This document shows positions 1 to 10,497 of a stretch of DNA of 64,000 nt, piece by piece; position 1 is the first letter of the stretch, and every line of letters begins with the position of its first letter. The stretch lies in the NCBI RefSeq assembly GCF_036511935.1, contig NZ_AP028878.1, positions 2,232,001-2,296,000 of the forward strand, written 5' to 3'. The translations under genes and the position numbers were made by a program. The notes beneath the pieces are model-generated. The model did no database searches, was not told where the DNA came from, and saw nothing but the letters and a program-made list of their open reading frames with translations. This DNA comes from Marinobacter nanhaiticus D15-8W (lineage in GTDB: Bacteria; Pseudomonadota; Gammaproteobacteria; Pseudomonadales; Oleiphilaceae).

Positions 1-1934
1 CGTTTCTGAAAGAGATCGGTTACCTCGTCGACGAACCGGCTGACTTCAACGTCACCACGTCCAACGTCGATCCCGAAATCGCCACCATGGCTGGCCCGCA
101 GCTGGTCGTACCGGTGATGAATGCCCGTTTTGCGCTGAACGCGGCCAATGCCCGCTGGGGCAGCCTTTATGACGCGCTTTACGGTACCGATGTCATCTCC
201 GAAGAGGGTGGTGCTGATAAAGGTCCTGGCTACAACCCGGTACGTGGCGCCAAGGTCATCGAGTATGCGCGCAATATGCTGGACGAGTCCGCTCCGCTGG
301 CAAGTGGCAGCCATAAGGATGCTGCCAAGTATCTGGTCGAGGACGGCAAGCTGGTCGTGAGGCTGCATGAGGGCCAAGCTGTCGGCCTGAAAGACGAGTC
401 TGCCTTCGTCGGCTATTCCGGCGCGGCCGGTGAGCCCACTGGGATCCTGCTGGTCAAGAACGGTATGCACTTCGAGATCCAGATCGATGCGACCCATCCG
501 ATCGGCAAGGATGATGGTGCTCACGTGAAGGATGTCCTGATGGAGTCGGCGCTGACGACCATCATGGATTGCGAAGACTCCGTGGCTGCCGTTGATGCGG
601 AAGACAAGACTGTGGTCTACCGCAACTGGTTGGGCCTGATGAAAGGCGACCTGCAAGAAACCTTCGAGAAAGGCGGTAGCCAGGTTACCCGTAAGATGCA
701 TGGTGACCGCACGTACACTGCGCCAGACGGCAGCGAGCTGAGTCTCAAAGGCCGCAGTCTGATGCTGGTGCGCAATGTCGGCCATCTGATGACCATCAAT
801 GCGATCCTGGACAAGGACGGCAACGAAATTCCAGAAGGTTTGATGGACGGCCTGCTGACTTCCCTGGTCGCCATTCACGATCTCAAGGGCAATGGCCCAT
901 TCCAGAACTCCACCAAGGGCAGCGTATTCATCGTCAAGCCGAAGATGCATGGTCCGGAGGAAGTGGCGTTCACCAACGAATTCTTTGGCCGCGTGGAAGA
1001 CGCGCTGGGTCTGCCGCGCTACACGCTGAAAGTCGGTATCATGGACGAAGAGCGCCGCACGACGGTGAACCTGAAGTCCTGCATTGAAGCCGCCAAAGAA
1101 CGTTGTATCTTTATCAACACTGGCTTCCTTGACCGCACCGGTGACGAGATCCATACCTCCATGGAAGCAGGTCCGATCATCCGCAAGGGTGAGATCAAAT
1201 CCGCCGCGTGGATCCAGGCCTATGAGCAGTGGAACGTGGATATCGGTCTTGAATCAGGCCTGAAAGGCGTTGCCCAGATCGGTAAGGGTATGTGGGCCAT
1301 GCCGGACATGATGGCGGCAATGATGGACGCCAAGATTGGCCACCCGAAAGCGGGCGCCAACACAGCTTGGGTCCCGTCGCCGACCGCGGCCACACTTCAC
1401 GCATTGCATTACCACAAGGTCAACGTGGCCGAGGTTCAGGAGCAGTTGGCCAAGCGTGAGCGCGCGAGTCTCGATGACATCCTGACCGTTCCGCTCATGA
1501 AGGATCCGAAGGCGCTGTCCGCGGACGAGATCCAGCAGGAGCTGGATAACAATGCTCAGGGTATCCTTGGCTATGTGGTGCGCTGGATCGACCAGGGTGT
1601 TGGCTGCTCCAAGGTGCCTGACATCAATGATGTGGGCCTGATGGAAGACCGCGCGACCCTGCGTATCTCATCACAGCACATCTGCAACTGGCTCTATCAC
1701 GGCATCTGCACTGAAGAGCAGGTCATGGAGACCATGAAGCGCATGGCGACCGTTGTCGATCGTCAGAATGAGAAGGATCCCAGCTACCGTGCCATGGCGC
1801 CGAACTATGACGACAGCGTCGCGTTCCAGGCGGCAGTCGATTTGGTGCTGAAGGGTCGCTCGCAGCCGAACGGCTACACCGAGCCGTTGTTGCACGCCTA
1901 TCGCCTGAAGGCGAAAGCCAAGTACGGTCAGTAA
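1..1934 (+). CDS. glcB: Malate synthase G (5' truncated)
   Basis: Malate synthase G condenses glyoxylate and acetyl-CoA to malate in the cytosol, in the glyoxylate and glycolate pathways. The reading frame is open from base 3, so the gene begins before the window and about 643 codons are visible; the family is usually about 720 residues. Recognisable stretches include [37 protein letters not shown] and a C-terminus ending KAKYGQ. An ATG at 87 lies inside the conserved sequence and is not the start. A bidirectional terminator follows immediately. Identity is confident; the missing part is only the N-terminal segment. Confidence 0.96.
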   Translation, partial: FLKEIGYLVDEPADFNVTTSNVDPEIATMAGPQLVVPVMNARFALNAANARWGSLYDALYGTDVISEEGGADKGPGYNPVRGAKVIEYARNMLDESAPLASGSHKDAAKYLVEDGKLVVRLHEGQAVGLKDESAFVGYSGAAGEPTGILLVKNGMHFEIQIDATHPIGKDDGAHVKDVLMESALTTIMDCEDSVAAVDAEDKTVVYRNWLGLMKGDLQETFEKGGSQVTRKMHGDRTYTAPDGSELSLKGRSLMLVRNVGHLMTINAILDKDGNEIPEGLMDGLLTSLVAIHDLKGNGPFQNSTKGSVFIVKPKMHGPEEVAFTNEFFGRVEDALGLPRYTLKVGIMDEERRTTVNLKSCIEAAKERCIFINTGFLDRTGDEIHTSMEAGPIIRKGEIKSAAWIQAYEQWNVDIGLESGLKGVAQIGKGMWAMPDMMAAMMDAKIGHPKAGANTAWVPSPTAATLHALHYHKVNVAEVQEQLAKRERASLDDILTVPLMKDPKALSADEIQQELDNNAQGILGYVVRWIDQGVGCSKVPDINDVGLMEDRATLRISSQHICNWLYHGICTEEQVMETMKRMATVVDRQNEKDPSYRAMAPNYDDSVAFQAAVDLVLKGRSQPNGYTEPLLHAYRLKAKAKYGQ

Positions 1935-1946
1935 GCGACCGGCCAC

Positions 1947-1975
1947 AAAAAAACCCGCTTCGTGCGGGTTTTTTT
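1947..1975. terminator. Bidirectional rho-independent terminator between glcB and folD
   Basis: A CCCGC / GCGGG stem (1954-1958 and 1964-1968) with loop TTCGT is flanked by an A-tract on the left and a T-tract on the right. It can therefore end transcription of both convergent genes. Confidence 0.9.
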
Positions 1976-2022
1976 GTATCTGCCGGGCGTGTAAAAACAG
2001 GTTTTCGTAAAAACCTCGTGCC

Positions 2023-2880
2023 TCAGTCCTCGTGCAGTTCGTTGGCAGCGAAAAGCGTATTCTGCAGCAGAGTGGCGATGGTCATCGGTCCCACGCCACC
2101 CGGAACCGGGGTGATATAGGCGGCGCGTTCTGTAGCGACTGCAAATTCCACGTCGCCGATCAGCTTCCCTTCCTCGGTTCGGTTGATGCCCACATCGATA
2201 ACTGTGGCGCCTTCCTTGATCCACTCGCCCTTGACCAGTCCCGGTTTCCCAGCGGCCGCAATCACGATGTCGCCCTCAGCTATGTATCCTGGGAGGTTTT
2301 GGGTAAACCGGTGAGTGACTGTCACGGTCGCGCCCTTCATTAGTAGTTCCATCGCCATGGGGCGGCCGACAATATTGGACGCGCCGACGATCACCGCGTG
2401 CTGGCCTTTGTATGGCGTGCCCACTGAGTCAAGTAGCGTGATAATGCCGGCAGGTGTGCATGGGCGTAGCTCCGGGCGGCGCTGTACCAGACGACCGACG
2501 TTGAAGGGGTGGAAGCCATCCACGTCCTTGTCAGGCCTGATCTTGACCAGGATCGGATCGTCGTCCAGGTGATCGGGTAGGGGGAGTTGAACCAGGATAC
2601 CGTCGACCTCCGGGTTTTCATTCAGTTCATCGACCAGCTTTTCGAGGCTTTTCTGGGTCGTATCGGCGGGTAAGTCGTAGGAGAGCGAGATAATGCCCGC
2701 CTGCTCGCAGGCCTTGCGCTTGTTGCCAACATAGACCTGTGAGGCCGGGTCCTCGCCGACCAGTACCACAGCAAGTCCGGGTGCGCGCAGCCCCCGTTCC
2801 ATACGGGACTGGACACCTAGCCTGACCTCTTCCCGTACCTGGGCGGCGATCTTCTTTCCATCAATCAGTTGTGCTGTCAT
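2023..2880 (-). CDS. folD: Bifunctional methylenetetrahydrofolate dehydrogenase / cyclohydrolase
   Basis: FolD interconverts 5,10-methylene-, methenyl- and 10-formyl-tetrahydrofolate using NADP, supplying one-carbon units. The 285-residue protein begins [14 protein letters not shown] and carries the family motifs [15 protein letters not shown] and [13 protein letters not shown]. The frame stays open upstream to 2970, but the extra 30 residues do not resemble the family, so ATG 2878-2880 is preferred. The gene is convergent with glcB and divergent from the tRNA cluster, the usual arrangement in Marinobacter and Pseudomonas relatives. Confidence 0.95.
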   Translation of the reverse strand: MTAQLIDGKKIAAQVREEVRLGVQSRMERGLRAPGLAVVLVGEDPASQVYVGNKRKACEQAGIISLSYDLPADTTQKSLEKLVDELNENPEVDGILVQLPLPDHLDDDPILVKIRPDKDVDGFHPFNVGRLVQRRPELRPCTPAGIITLLDSVGTPYKGQHAVIVGASNIVGRPMAMELLMKGATVTVTHRFTQNLPGYIAEGDIVIAAAGKPGLVKGEWIKEGATVIDVGINRTEEGKLIGDVEFAVATERAAYITPVPGGVGPMTIATLLQNTLFAANELHED

Positions 2881-3089
2881 TGCCTGTATAATCTGGTTTG
2901 AGGGCAGGTTGCGGGCCTGCGCGTGCGAGTGGCGGTGGGATCGGCACTGGCCTCTGGGTGTTGCCGGCATCTATGTGTGACGACAGGGAAGGGCGAGTAT
3001 GACCCCGGAAAAATTGCGCGCTATTGTCGCATGCTTCCGGGTTTCGGCCAACGGAGCGGAAGAGAAAGGCAGGTAATCGGAAATCCGTG

Positions 3090-3118
3090 TTGACGGGCCC
3101 CGGAACCGCCGGTATCAT
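3090..3118 (+). promoter_or_regulatory. Sigma-70 promoter of the tRNA cluster
   Basis: TTGACG (3090-3095) and TATCAT (3113-3118) are separated by 17 bp and followed by a GC-rich discriminator (TCGCGCC). This is the pattern of stringently controlled stable-RNA promoters. It lies about 45 bp before the first tRNA. Confidence 0.75.
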
Positions 3119-3163
3119 TCGCGCCAACTTTGCTGAGGCATCTGTTGTTCAGGTCGTTTGGAA

Positions 3164-3240
3164 CGGGGTATAGCGCAGTCTGGTAGCGCGCCTGCTTTGG
3201 GAGCAGGATGTCGGGAGTTCGAATCTCTCTACCCCGACCA
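3164..3240 (+). tRNA. tRNA-Pro (anticodon TGG)
   Basis: A 77-nt cloverleaf with a CGGGGTA acceptor strand, anticodon loop TTTGGGA (TGG), T-loop GTTCGAATC and an encoded 3' CCA. It is the first gene of a four-tRNA cluster. Confidence 0.97.
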
Positions 3241-3280
3241 CTTATTTAAAACCTGGTCATTCAGGTGGGCGAAAGGTCAA

Positions 3281-3357
<77 letters not shown>

Positions 3358-3501
3358 ATCAACCCGGCGGGTGAGGGTTCTTCACAGAGCGCGAACCAGG
3401 CCCCGAAGCAAAGTTGAACGAACGGATATCAGGCCAGGTAATTTATTGCCTTCAGGTCTTAAGTCAGAGCTTGCATTCTGCATGCTTGGCGCAACAATGT
3501 G

Positions 3502-3577
3502 GTGGACGTAGCTCAGTTGGTAGAGCTCAGGATTGTGACTCCTGCGGTCGAGGGTTCGAGCCCCTTCGTCCACCCCA
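3502..3577 (+). tRNA. tRNA-His (anticodon GTG)
   Basis: A 76-nt cloverleaf with anticodon loop TTGTGAC (GTG), discriminator C and encoded CCA. The base before it (3501) is G, supplying the G-1 that histidine tRNAs need opposite C73. Confidence 0.97.
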
Positions 3578-3649
3578 CTTTTCCCGATTTGATTTCCATG
3601 CCCGGTGGCCTGGGATGGCGGCAGTCATCATGAGCCCTGCGGTCGGTAT

Positions 3650-3734
3650 GCGAGAGTGGCGGAACTGGTAGACGCGCTGGATTTAGGTTCCAGTGGGGCA
3701 ACCCGTGAGAGTTCGAGTCTCTCCTCTCGCACCA
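3650..3734 (+). tRNA. tRNA-Leu (anticodon TAG)
   Basis: An 85-nt class II tRNA with a long variable arm, anticodon loop TTTAGGT (TAG) and encoded CCA. It closes the Pro-Arg-His-Leu cluster just upstream of tig. No clear terminator follows. Confidence 0.97.
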
Positions 3735-3950
3735 TTATTCTGTTTCTTCCTGTCTTTCTTCTCGGTTTTCCTTTCGATTGCGCTTGCGAATGTGTGAAGT
3801 CGGCGCTCCGGGCGATTCTCTCCGCCACCAAAAGCGTGATAAAATACGCGTTTTAGTTTTCGCAGGTTCTCGCGGAATAACGTGGTTTACATTGCGTTTT
3901 TCTCAGGCCTGTATCCACTAACCCATGAATCGGTAATTCGAGGAACTTCC

Positions 3951-5255
3951 ATGCAAGTGTCTGTTGAAACGACGTCCAACATCGAGCGTCGCATGACGAT
4001 TGGTGTGCCCGCCCAGGAAATTGATCAGGCTGTGCAAAAGCGTCTGCAGGAAACCGCGCGCACCGTACGCCTGAACGGCTTCCGTCCGGGCAAGGTGCCG
4101 ATGAGCGTCGTTAAGCGTCGTTTTGGAGCGGGTGTTCGCCAGGAAGTTGTGAGCGAAGTCATGCGCGACAGCTACGTCAAGGCGCTTGAAGAGAAGGACA
4201 TTTCGCCGGCAGGCTGGCCTCGTTTCGAGCCCAAGAACATGGAAGAAGGTAAGGATCTCGAATTCATTGCCATCTTCGAAGTACTGCCTGAGATTGAGCT
4301 GGGCGATCTGAGCAAGATCGAAGTCGAGAAGCCGAAAGCCGAGGTGTCTGACAAGGATCTCGACAACATGATCGATAACCTGCGTCGCCAGCAGGCCGAT
4401 ATGAAATCCGTAAAGCGTAAGTCCAAGAAGAAGGACGTCGTCACTATCGACTTCAAGGGTTTCATCGAAGGTGAAGCCTTCGAAGGTGGCTCAGCCGAAG
4501 GGCACAAGCTGACCCTGGGTTCCGGCCAAATGATTCCCGGCTTCGAGGAAGGTGTCATCGGCGCCAAGGCCGGTGAAGAGCTGGAGGTCGAGGTGACTTT
4601 CCCCGAGGATTACCAGAACGAAGAGCTGGCGGGTAAGCCGGCCAAGTTCGAGATCAAGGTCCACACCGTCGAAGAGCCGGTCCTGCCTGAACTGAATGAG
4701 GAGTTCTTCAAGAAGTTTGGTGTCGAGGCCGAAGACGAAGAAGGCTTCCGCACCGAAGTGAAGAAGAACATGGAGCGGGAGTTGAAGCAGGCGGTCAACA
4801 ACAAGGTGAAGAACGACGTTGTTGAAGGTTTGCTGGAAAGCACTGAAGTCGAGGTGCCCCAGGCCCTTATCGACCAGGAGATCGATCGTCTGCGCCAGGA
4901 CGCCGTACAGCGTTTCGGCGGCCAGATGGACCCCAAGCAACTGCCTGCTGAACTCTTTACTGACCAAGCCAAGCGCCGCGTAAAGACCGGGCTGCTGTTC
5001 CAGGAACTGATCCGCCAGAACGACATCAAAGCTGAACCGGAAAAGGTGGACGAGAAGATCCAGGAGATCGCGTCTACTTACGAGACTCCGGATGAAGTCA
5101 TCGCTCATTACAGCAGCAACCCGCAGCAGAAGGCTCAGATCGAGTCCGTAGTGCTCGAAGACGCTGTTGTCGACCATGTGCTGGACAAGGCCAAGGTCAA
5201 AGAGAAGAAGATGAAGTACGAGGAAGCGGTTCAGGCAGGGCAGTCGCAGGGTTAA
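3951..5255 (+). CDS. tig: Trigger factor (ribosome-associated chaperone / PPIase)
   Basis: Trigger factor binds the ribosomal exit tunnel and helps nascent chains fold. The 434-residue protein has the N-terminal ribosome-binding domain with the signature GFRPGKVP near residue 50, an FKBP-like PPIase domain at about 160-245 (DFKGFIEGEAFEGG) and a C-terminal helical chaperone domain. The start ATG 3951 follows GAGGAA (3940-3945). An upstream in-frame extension to 3882 is not family-like. It stands upstream of clpP-clpX-lon, the usual order. Confidence 0.97.
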   Translation: MQVSVETTSNIERRMTIGVPAQEIDQAVQKRLQETARTVRLNGFRPGKVPMSVVKRRFGAGVRQEVVSEVMRDSYVKALEEKDISPAGWPRFEPKNMEEGKDLEFIAIFEVLPEIELGDLSKIEVEKPKAEVSDKDLDNMIDNLRRQQADMKSVKRKSKKKDVVTIDFKGFIEGEAFEGGSAEGHKLTLGSGQMIPGFEEGVIGAKAGEELEVEVTFPEDYQNEELAGKPAKFEIKVHTVEEPVLPELNEEFFKKFGVEAEDEEGFRTEVKKNMERELKQAVNNKVKNDVVEGLLESTEVEVPQALIDQEIDRLRQDAVQRFGGQMDPKQLPAELFTDQAKRRVKTGLLFQELIRQNDIKAEPEKVDEKIQEIASTYETPDEVIAHYSSNPQQKAQIESVVLEDAVVDHVLDKAKVKEKKMKYEEAVQAGQSQG

Positions 5256-5397
5256 ACGCCGCGATGGCTCAAGCGCCCTCGGTGTCAATAACCAGGGTGG
5301 CGAGGGGTGTTGCATAACTTAGCCTTGAGGGGCGGATATGCAACACTCGAATAACGTTCTGTTTCGCCCAGGCTGAAACGGATGGGGTAGACTACGG

Positions 5398-5424
5398 AAC
5401 AGCCGGATTTGCCGGCTGTTTTTT
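5398..5424 (+). terminator. Rho-independent terminator after tig
   Basis: A perfect 9-bp stem AACAGCCGG / CCGGCTGTT (5398-5406, 5412-5420) with loop ATTTG and a T-run. It separates tig from clpP, so clpP needs its own promoter. Confidence 0.88.
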
Positions 5425-5501
5425 CTAGGGGGCAATTAAAGGCTCCCTTGGAAAACCGGGGTTTGTTTAGATAGCTGGGCCTATTTTTGGAGAGCGCCTC
5501 A

Positions 5502-5530
5502 GTTGACTTCCAATCGGGTGGCCCCCATAT
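5502..5530 (+). promoter_or_regulatory. Candidate sigma-32 (heat-shock) promoter of clpP
   Basis: CCCCATAT (5523-5530) matches the sigma-32 -10 consensus CCCCATnT exactly. GTTGACT (5502-5508), a partial match to CTTGAAA, lies 14 bp upstream. An inverted repeat, CCAATCGGGTG (5510-5520) and CACCGATTGG (5531-5540), brackets the -10 element and could be an operator. Confidence 0.65.
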
Positions 5531-5590
5531 CACCGATTGGTCCGCTCTAACATTCTGGCTCGCCCAAACATTAAGGAGTTCAGGCACATC

Positions 5591-6226
5591 ATGATGCAAA
5601 AACCTTATGACGGCCCGACCATGGTGACCAATTCCGGTCTGGTACCGATCGTCATCGAGCAAACTGCTCGCGGCGAACGCTCTTTCGATATTTATTCCCG
5701 TCTTCTCAAGGAGCGTGTCATTTTCATGGTAGGGCCGGTCGAGGACCACATGGCCAACCTGATTGTCGCGCAGCTCCTGTTCCTGGAATCCGAGAACCCG
5801 GATAAGGACGTTCACCTCTATATTAATAGTCCTGGTGGCTCAGTTACGGCAGGAATGTCGATCTACGACACCATGCAGTTCATCAAGCCCGATGTGGCCA
5901 CGCTTTGCGTGGGGCAGGCAGCTAGCATGGGTGCGTTCCTTCTCGCCGGTGGAGCAGAAGGGAAGCGCGCCTGTCTACCAAATTCCAGGGTGATGATTCA
6001 CCAGCCGCTGGGTGGCTATCAGGGTCAGGCGTCCGATATTGAGATCCATACCCGTGAGATTCTAAAAATCCGTGAAACGCTGAACCGTCTGTTGGCCCAT
6101 CACACCGGTCAGGATCTCGAAACGATCTCGCGCGATACTGATCGCGATAACTTTATGGATCCACACCAAGCCAAGGACTACGGTCTGATCGACGCCGTAC
6201 TTGATAAACGCGTGTCGAATAAATAA
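5591..6226 (+). CDS. clpP: ATP-dependent Clp protease proteolytic subunit
   Basis: ClpP forms the tetradecameric serine-protease chamber used by ClpX and ClpA. The 211-residue protein has the full catalytic triad: Ser112 in GQAASMGAF, His137 in VMIHQPLGG and Asp186 in TDRDNFMD. The start ATG 5591 follows AAGGAGTT; another ATG lies one codon later. The in-frame extension back to 5537 lacks family similarity. It has its own candidate heat-shock promoter and is followed after 194 bp by clpX. Confidence 0.97.
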   Translation: MMQKPYDGPTMVTNSGLVPIVIEQTARGERSFDIYSRLLKERVIFMVGPVEDHMANLIVAQLLFLESENPDKDVHLYINSPGGSVTAGMSIYDTMQFIKPDVATLCVGQAASMGAFLLAGGAEGKRACLPNSRVMIHQPLGGYQGQASDIEIHTREILKIRETLNRLLAHHTGQDLETISRDTDRDNFMDPHQAKDYGLIDAVLDKRVSNK

Positions 6227-6420
6227 TACTGATTTGGTGGCTATGAAAGGTTGGGGTAACCGGGCATTGTCGGTGCGCCCCATGCCTGTATAGAGGCCAG
6301 CAGGAATTCGCAGGGACGTGCCGTGATCGCAATAGGCGTCGCGGGCGTATGTCGGGAAGGGCCGGAATCTCTGATCCGGGTCCCGGCGAAAGAAATGTTA
6401 GCCAAGACAGAGGTATTTCA

Positions 6421-7704
6421 ATGGCAGATGACAGAAACGGCAGGGGCGACGATAACGGCAAGTTGCTCTATTGCTCGTTTTGCGGAAAGAGCCAGCATGA
6501 AGTCCGCAAGCTCATTGCAGGGCCCTCGGTATTCATCTGCGACGAGTGCGTCGACCTGTGTAACGACATCATCCGGGAGGAAATCCAGGAGAGTGCACAG
6601 GAAGAGCAGAGCGATCGGCTGCCGACGCCCGCAGAAATCCGCGATACGCTGAACCAGTATGTCATTGGCCAGGACCGCGCCAAGGTCGTTTTGTCGGTTG
6701 CGGTCTATAACCACTACAAGCGCCTGCGCTACGGCGAAGGTAAGTCTGATGTGGAACTGGGCAAGAGCAACATCCTGCTGATCGGACCGACAGGTAGCGG
6801 TAAGACGCTGCTTGCCGAGACTCTTGCGCGGATGCTGAACGTTCCATTCACGATCGCCGATGCCACGACCCTGACCGAGGCCGGCTATGTGGGTGAAGAC
6901 GTCGAGAACATCATCCAGAAACTTCTCCAGAAGTGTGATTACGACGTCGACAAGGCCCAGCGCGGCATCGTCTATATCGACGAGATCGACAAGATTTCCC
7001 GCAAGTCCGACAACCCTTCGATTACCCGGGACGTTTCCGGTGAAGGCGTGCAGCAGGCACTGCTCAAGCTGATCGAGGGAACGGTGGCGTCAGTTCCGCC
7101 GCAGGGTGGTCGCAAGCATCCCCAGCAGGAGTTCCTGCAAGTAGATACAGGCAACATCCTGTTTATCTGTGGCGGTGCCTTCGCCGGTCTGGATAAGGTC
7201 ATTCGCGAGCGGTCCGAGCGTAGCAGTATCGGTTTCTCCGCTTCTGTGGTCAGCGAAGAAGATCGCAAGAGCACGGGTGACATCATCAAGGACGTCGAGA
7301 CCGAAGACCTCGTCAAGTATGGCTTGATTCCTGAGTTTGTCGGTCGTCTTCCGGTCGTTGCTACTCTAACAGAGCTCGACGAGGAAGCGTTGGTGCAGAT
7401 CCTGACCGAGCCGAAGAACGCGCTGACCAAGCAGTACCAGAAGTTGTTCGACATGGAAGACGTCGAGCTCGACTTCCGTGAAGACGCCCTGCGCGCCGTA
7501 GCGCGGAAGGCGATGGAGCGGAAGACCGGCGCGCGAGGTCTTCGCTCGATCCTTGAGGCAACGTTGCTGGATACCATGTACCAGATCCCGTCCGAGCATG
7601 AAGTCTGCAAGGTGGTGATCGATGAAAGCGTGATCAACGGTGACTCCGAGCCGTTCAAGATCTACGCCAACAACGACCATGCCAAGGCGGTGCCGGAGGA
7701 CTGA
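6421..7704 (+). CDS. clpX: Clp protease ATP-binding specificity subunit
   Basis: ClpX is the AAA+ unfoldase that recognises substrates and feeds ClpP. The 427-residue protein has an N-terminal zinc-binding domain (Cys18, 21, 40, 43), Walker A GPTGSGKT (about 122-129), the GYVGED pore motif, and sensor and C-terminal domains with [10 protein letters not shown]. The start ATG 6421 follows CAGAGG with 7-nt spacing. A 24-codon upstream extension is rejected because it precedes this ribosome site. It ends at a bidirectional-type terminator. Confidence 0.97.
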   Translation: MADDRNGRGDDNGKLLYCSFCGKSQHEVRKLIAGPSVFICDECVDLCNDIIREEIQESAQEEQSDRLPTPAEIRDTLNQYVIGQDRAKVVLSVAVYNHYKRLRYGEGKSDVELGKSNILLIGPTGSGKTLLAETLARMLNVPFTIADATTLTEAGYVGEDVENIIQKLLQKCDYDVDKAQRGIVYIDEIDKISRKSDNPSITRDVSGEGVQQALLKLIEGTVASVPPQGGRKHPQQEFLQVDTGNILFICGGAFAGLDKVIRERSERSSIGFSASVVSEEDRKSTGDIIKDVETEDLVKYGLIPEFVGRLPVVATLTELDEEALVQILTEPKNALTKQYQKLFDMEDVELDFREDALRAVARKAMERKTGARGLRSILEATLLDTMYQIPSEHEVCKVVIDESVINGDSEPFKIYANNDHAKAVPED

Positions 7705-7767
7705 TTCTTCGGCGGATCATGAGTCTACTTGCCGGCCCATCGCCTTGGGTCTGTTTGTGGGCTCGGT

Positions 7768-7793
7768 AAAAAGGGGCGCTTGCGCCCCTTTTT
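7768..7793. terminator. Terminator after clpX
   Basis: A long palindrome AAAAAGGGGCGC / GCGCCCCTTTTT ends in a T-run. It separates clpX from lon. Confidence 0.85.
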
Positions 7794-7999
7794 GCTGCCT
7801 GGTGTTTGCCTAATCGGCGCGAGTTCCGGCCAAAAACGGTCTCTTTAGGGCATTGCATTCCCCAAACCGAACCCCAATGATAAGAAGCAAAGGAAGCTGA
7901 CAGCCACTTCTCTATGGCATTATTGAGCCAAGGCTGTTCGGTATTTAGCCCGTTTGTACGCGATCAAGGTAACGGCACTTGCGTTTGATCGTTTCCGCC

Positions 8000-8017
8000 A
8001 CGTGTCTTTCGACACGT
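8000..8017 (+). other. Hairpin in the lon leader next to the ribosome-binding site
   Basis: ACGTGTC (8000-8006) and GACACGT (8011-8017) form a 7-bp stem with tetraloop TTTC. It ends 5 nt before the ribosome-binding site AGAGGA (8023-8028). It may influence translation of lon. The rest of 7794-7999 shows no convincing promoter. Confidence 0.5.
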
Positions 8018-8034
8018 CAGTCAGAGGAATCTCT

Positions 8035-10452
8035 ATGACACCGATACCTGAAGCCCCCATGAATGATTATCCGATGCTTCCCCTGCGGGATGTGGTGGTG
8101 TTTCCACATATGGTTGTTCCGCTGTTTGTAGGCCGCGAGAAGTCTATCAAGGCCCTGGAAGCGGCCATGGAGGGGAGTAAGGAAATCCTGTTGGTTGCCC
8201 AACGCGACGCGGGCACTGACGATCCTGCGCCAGAAGATGTCTATGACATGGGTACACTGGCGACAGTGCTGCAAATGCTCAAGCTGCCGGACGGAACGGT
8301 AAAGGTGCTGGTCGAGGGCAATGCTCGTGCCCGCCTGGATTCCATTGAGGATGGTGAATTCCTTAGTGCCCGCGCTGCGCTGCTGGACGAGGATACGTTG
8401 CCGGAACGGGAGGAATCCGTCCTGGTAAAAACCCTGTCCGAAGAATTCGAGAAATACGTCAAACTGTCCAAGAAGGTACCTTCGGAAGTCACGAATTCTC
8501 TCACGGGCATCGATGACCTTGAGCGTCTGGCAGACACCATGGCCGCCCATCTCGAACTGAAGATCCATGAGAAGCAGGAACTGCTTGAGACATTGGATGT
8601 GCGCAAGCGCGTTGAGCTTCTGTTGGGTCGCCTTGACGGCGAGATCGACCTGATAGAGGTAGAAAAGCGTATTCGTGGCCGCGTGAAGAAGCAAATGGAG
8701 CGCAGCCAGCGCGAGTACTACCTTAATGAGCAGATGAAAGCCATCCAGAAGGAGATGGGGCAGCTCGGAGAGGGTAACAACGATTTCGAAGAGCTCGAGC
8801 AGAAGCTCGAGGAAGCCGGTCTTCCCGAAGAGGCCCGGAAGAAGACGGAAACCGAGCTGAACAAGCTAAAGATGATGTCGCCGATGTCGGCCGAGGCCAC
8901 GGTGGTACGCGGTTACATCGACTGGATGCTGGCCGTACCCTGGAAAAAACGCAGCCGCGTTCGCCATGACCTGGACAAGGCGCGCGAGATTCTCGACCAG
9001 GACCACTACGGGCTGGATGAGGTCAAGAAGCGCATTCTTGAATACTTGGCCGTCCAGAGCCGGGTGAAGAAGATCAAGGGCCCGGTACTTTGTCTGGTTG
9101 GTCCTCCGGGTGTGGGTAAAACCTCATTGGGGCAATCCATCGCCCGGGCCACAAACCGGAAATACACGCGGATGGCGCTGGGCGGTGTTCGCGACGAGGC
9201 GGAGATCCGTGGTCACCGCAAGACCTACATTGGTGCGCTGCCGGGCAAGCTTCTGCAGAAGCTGTCCAAGGTGGGTGTGAAGAACCCGCTGTTCCTGTTC
9301 GATGAAATCGACAAGATGGGTATGGACCATCGTGGCGATCCGGCCTCGGCGTTACTGGAAGTGCTGGATCCCGAGCAGAACCACACCTTCAACGACCATT
9401 ACCTGGAAGTGGATTACGACCTTTCGGACGTCATGTTCGTCTGTACCTCGAACTCCATGGATATTCCGCCGGCGCTGTTGGACCGGATGGAGATCATCCG
9501 CATTCCGGGTTACACCGAGGACGAGAAGGTCAACATCGCGCTGCAGCATCTGCTGCCAAAGCAGTTGAAGGCGAATGGCTTGCGCAAGGACGAACTCAAG
9601 GTATCCGACGACTCCCTGCGGGACCTGATCCGGTACTACACCCGCGAAGCCGGTGTGCGTAGTCTGGAGCGTGAGATCGCCAAGATCTGTCGTAAGGTCG
9701 TCCGCGAGCACGTGGAGTCCGGCGAGAAGACGTCAGTCGAGCTCACGCCGGACTTGCTGGAACACTACTCCGGTGTCCGCAAGTTCAAGTATGGCCTTGC
9801 GGAAGAGGCTAACCAGGTAGGGCAGGTCACTGGCCTGGCCTGGACCCAGGTCGGTGGCGAGCTGTTAACCATCGAGTGTGCCTTGACCCGGGGCAAGGGC
9901 AAGGTGGTCAAGACCGGCTCCCTCGGCGATGTGATGCAGGAGTCGATCCAGGCGGCTTTGACCGTGGTTCGCAGCCGGGCGGCCGGCCTGGGTATAAAGG
10001 AAGACTTCTACGAGCATAATGACCTGCACATTCACGTTCCTGAAGGTGCAACGCCGAAGGACGGCCCGAGTGCCGGTATCGGCATGTGCACCGGTCTGGT
10101 GTCAGCGTTGACCGGAATTCCGGTGCGGGCTGACGTTGCGATGACCGGCGAGATCACTCTGCGTGGCCGTGTGCTGGCTATCGGCGGCCTCAAGGAGAAG
10201 CTGCTTGCAGCCCACCGCGGTGGCATCAAGACAGTCATCATTCCTGAGGAAAATGTTCGGGATCTCAGGGAGATACCGGAAAATATCAAGGAGTCGCTGG
10301 AAATCGTACCGGCGACCTGGATCGACCAGGTGCTTGATGTGGCTTTGGCATACCAGCCGGACCCTGATGCGGTCGACCTTCCGAAGGAGGGCGCAACGGC
10401 TAAAAGCCGCGAGGATGAAGGCGAAACCGGCGAACGCATAAATACACATTAA
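8035..10452 (+). CDS. lon: ATP-dependent protease La
   Basis: Lon is a cytosolic AAA+ serine protease that removes misfolded and short-lived regulatory proteins. The 805-residue protein has an N-terminal LAN domain (LPLRDVVVFPHMVVPLFVGR), Walker A GPPGVGKT at about 356-363, and the catalytic dyad Ser679 (DGPSAGI) and Lys722 (GGLKEK), matching E. coli numbering. The start ATG 8035 follows AGAGGA; the frame stays open upstream to 7954 but without family similarity. The C-terminal tail after residue 780 is acidic and variable. Confidence 0.97.
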   Translation: MTPIPEAPMNDYPMLPLRDVVVFPHMVVPLFVGREKSIKALEAAMEGSKEILLVAQRDAGTDDPAPEDVYDMGTLATVLQMLKLPDGTVKVLVEGNARARLDSIEDGEFLSARAALLDEDTLPEREESVLVKTLSEEFEKYVKLSKKVPSEVTNSLTGIDDLERLADTMAAHLELKIHEKQELLETLDVRKRVELLLGRLDGEIDLIEVEKRIRGRVKKQMERSQREYYLNEQMKAIQKEMGQLGEGNNDFEELEQKLEEAGLPEEARKKTETELNKLKMMSPMSAEATVVRGYIDWMLAVPWKKRSRVRHDLDKAREILDQDHYGLDEVKKRILEYLAVQSRVKKIKGPVLCLVGPPGVGKTSLGQSIARATNRKYTRMALGGVRDEAEIRGHRKTYIGALPGKLLQKLSKVGVKNPLFLFDEIDKMGMDHRGDPASALLEVLDPEQNHTFNDHYLEVDYDLSDVMFVCTSNSMDIPPALLDRMEIIRIPGYTEDEKVNIALQHLLPKQLKANGLRKDELKVSDDSLRDLIRYYTREAGVRSLEREIAKICRKVVREHVESGEKTSVELTPDLLEHYSGVRKFKYGLAEEANQVGQVTGLAWTQVGGELLTIECALTRGKGKVVKTGSLGDVMQESIQAALTVVRSRAAGLGIKEDFYEHNDLHIHVPEGATPKDGPSAGIGMCTGLVSALTGIPVRADVAMTGEITLRGRVLAIGGLKEKLLAAHRGGIKTVIIPEENVRDLREIPENIKESLEIVPATWIDQVLDVALAYQPDPDAVDLPKEGATAKSREDEGETGERINTH

Positions 10453-10467
10453 ACGTCGAAGCCGTTG

Positions 10468-10497
10468 TTGACAGGCCTCAGAGCCCGTTGGTATAAC
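10468..10497 (+). promoter_or_regulatory. Sigma-70 promoter of hupB
   Basis: TTGACA (10468-10473) and TATAAC (10492-10497) are separated by 18 bp, just after the lon stop codon. This predicts a leader of roughly 185 nt for hupB. The leader contains a bulged stem-loop, TTCCCCGAC / GTCGGGAA, at 10601-10630. Confidence 0.7.

Noticed and set aside
5537..5590. Longer ClpP N-terminus
   Set aside because: The extra 18 codons overlap the predicted transcription start and the ribosome site and do not resemble ClpP.
7840..7880. Possible sigma-32 promoter of lon around CCCCAATG
   Set aside because: The -10 match is imperfect and no acceptable -35 lies at the right distance.
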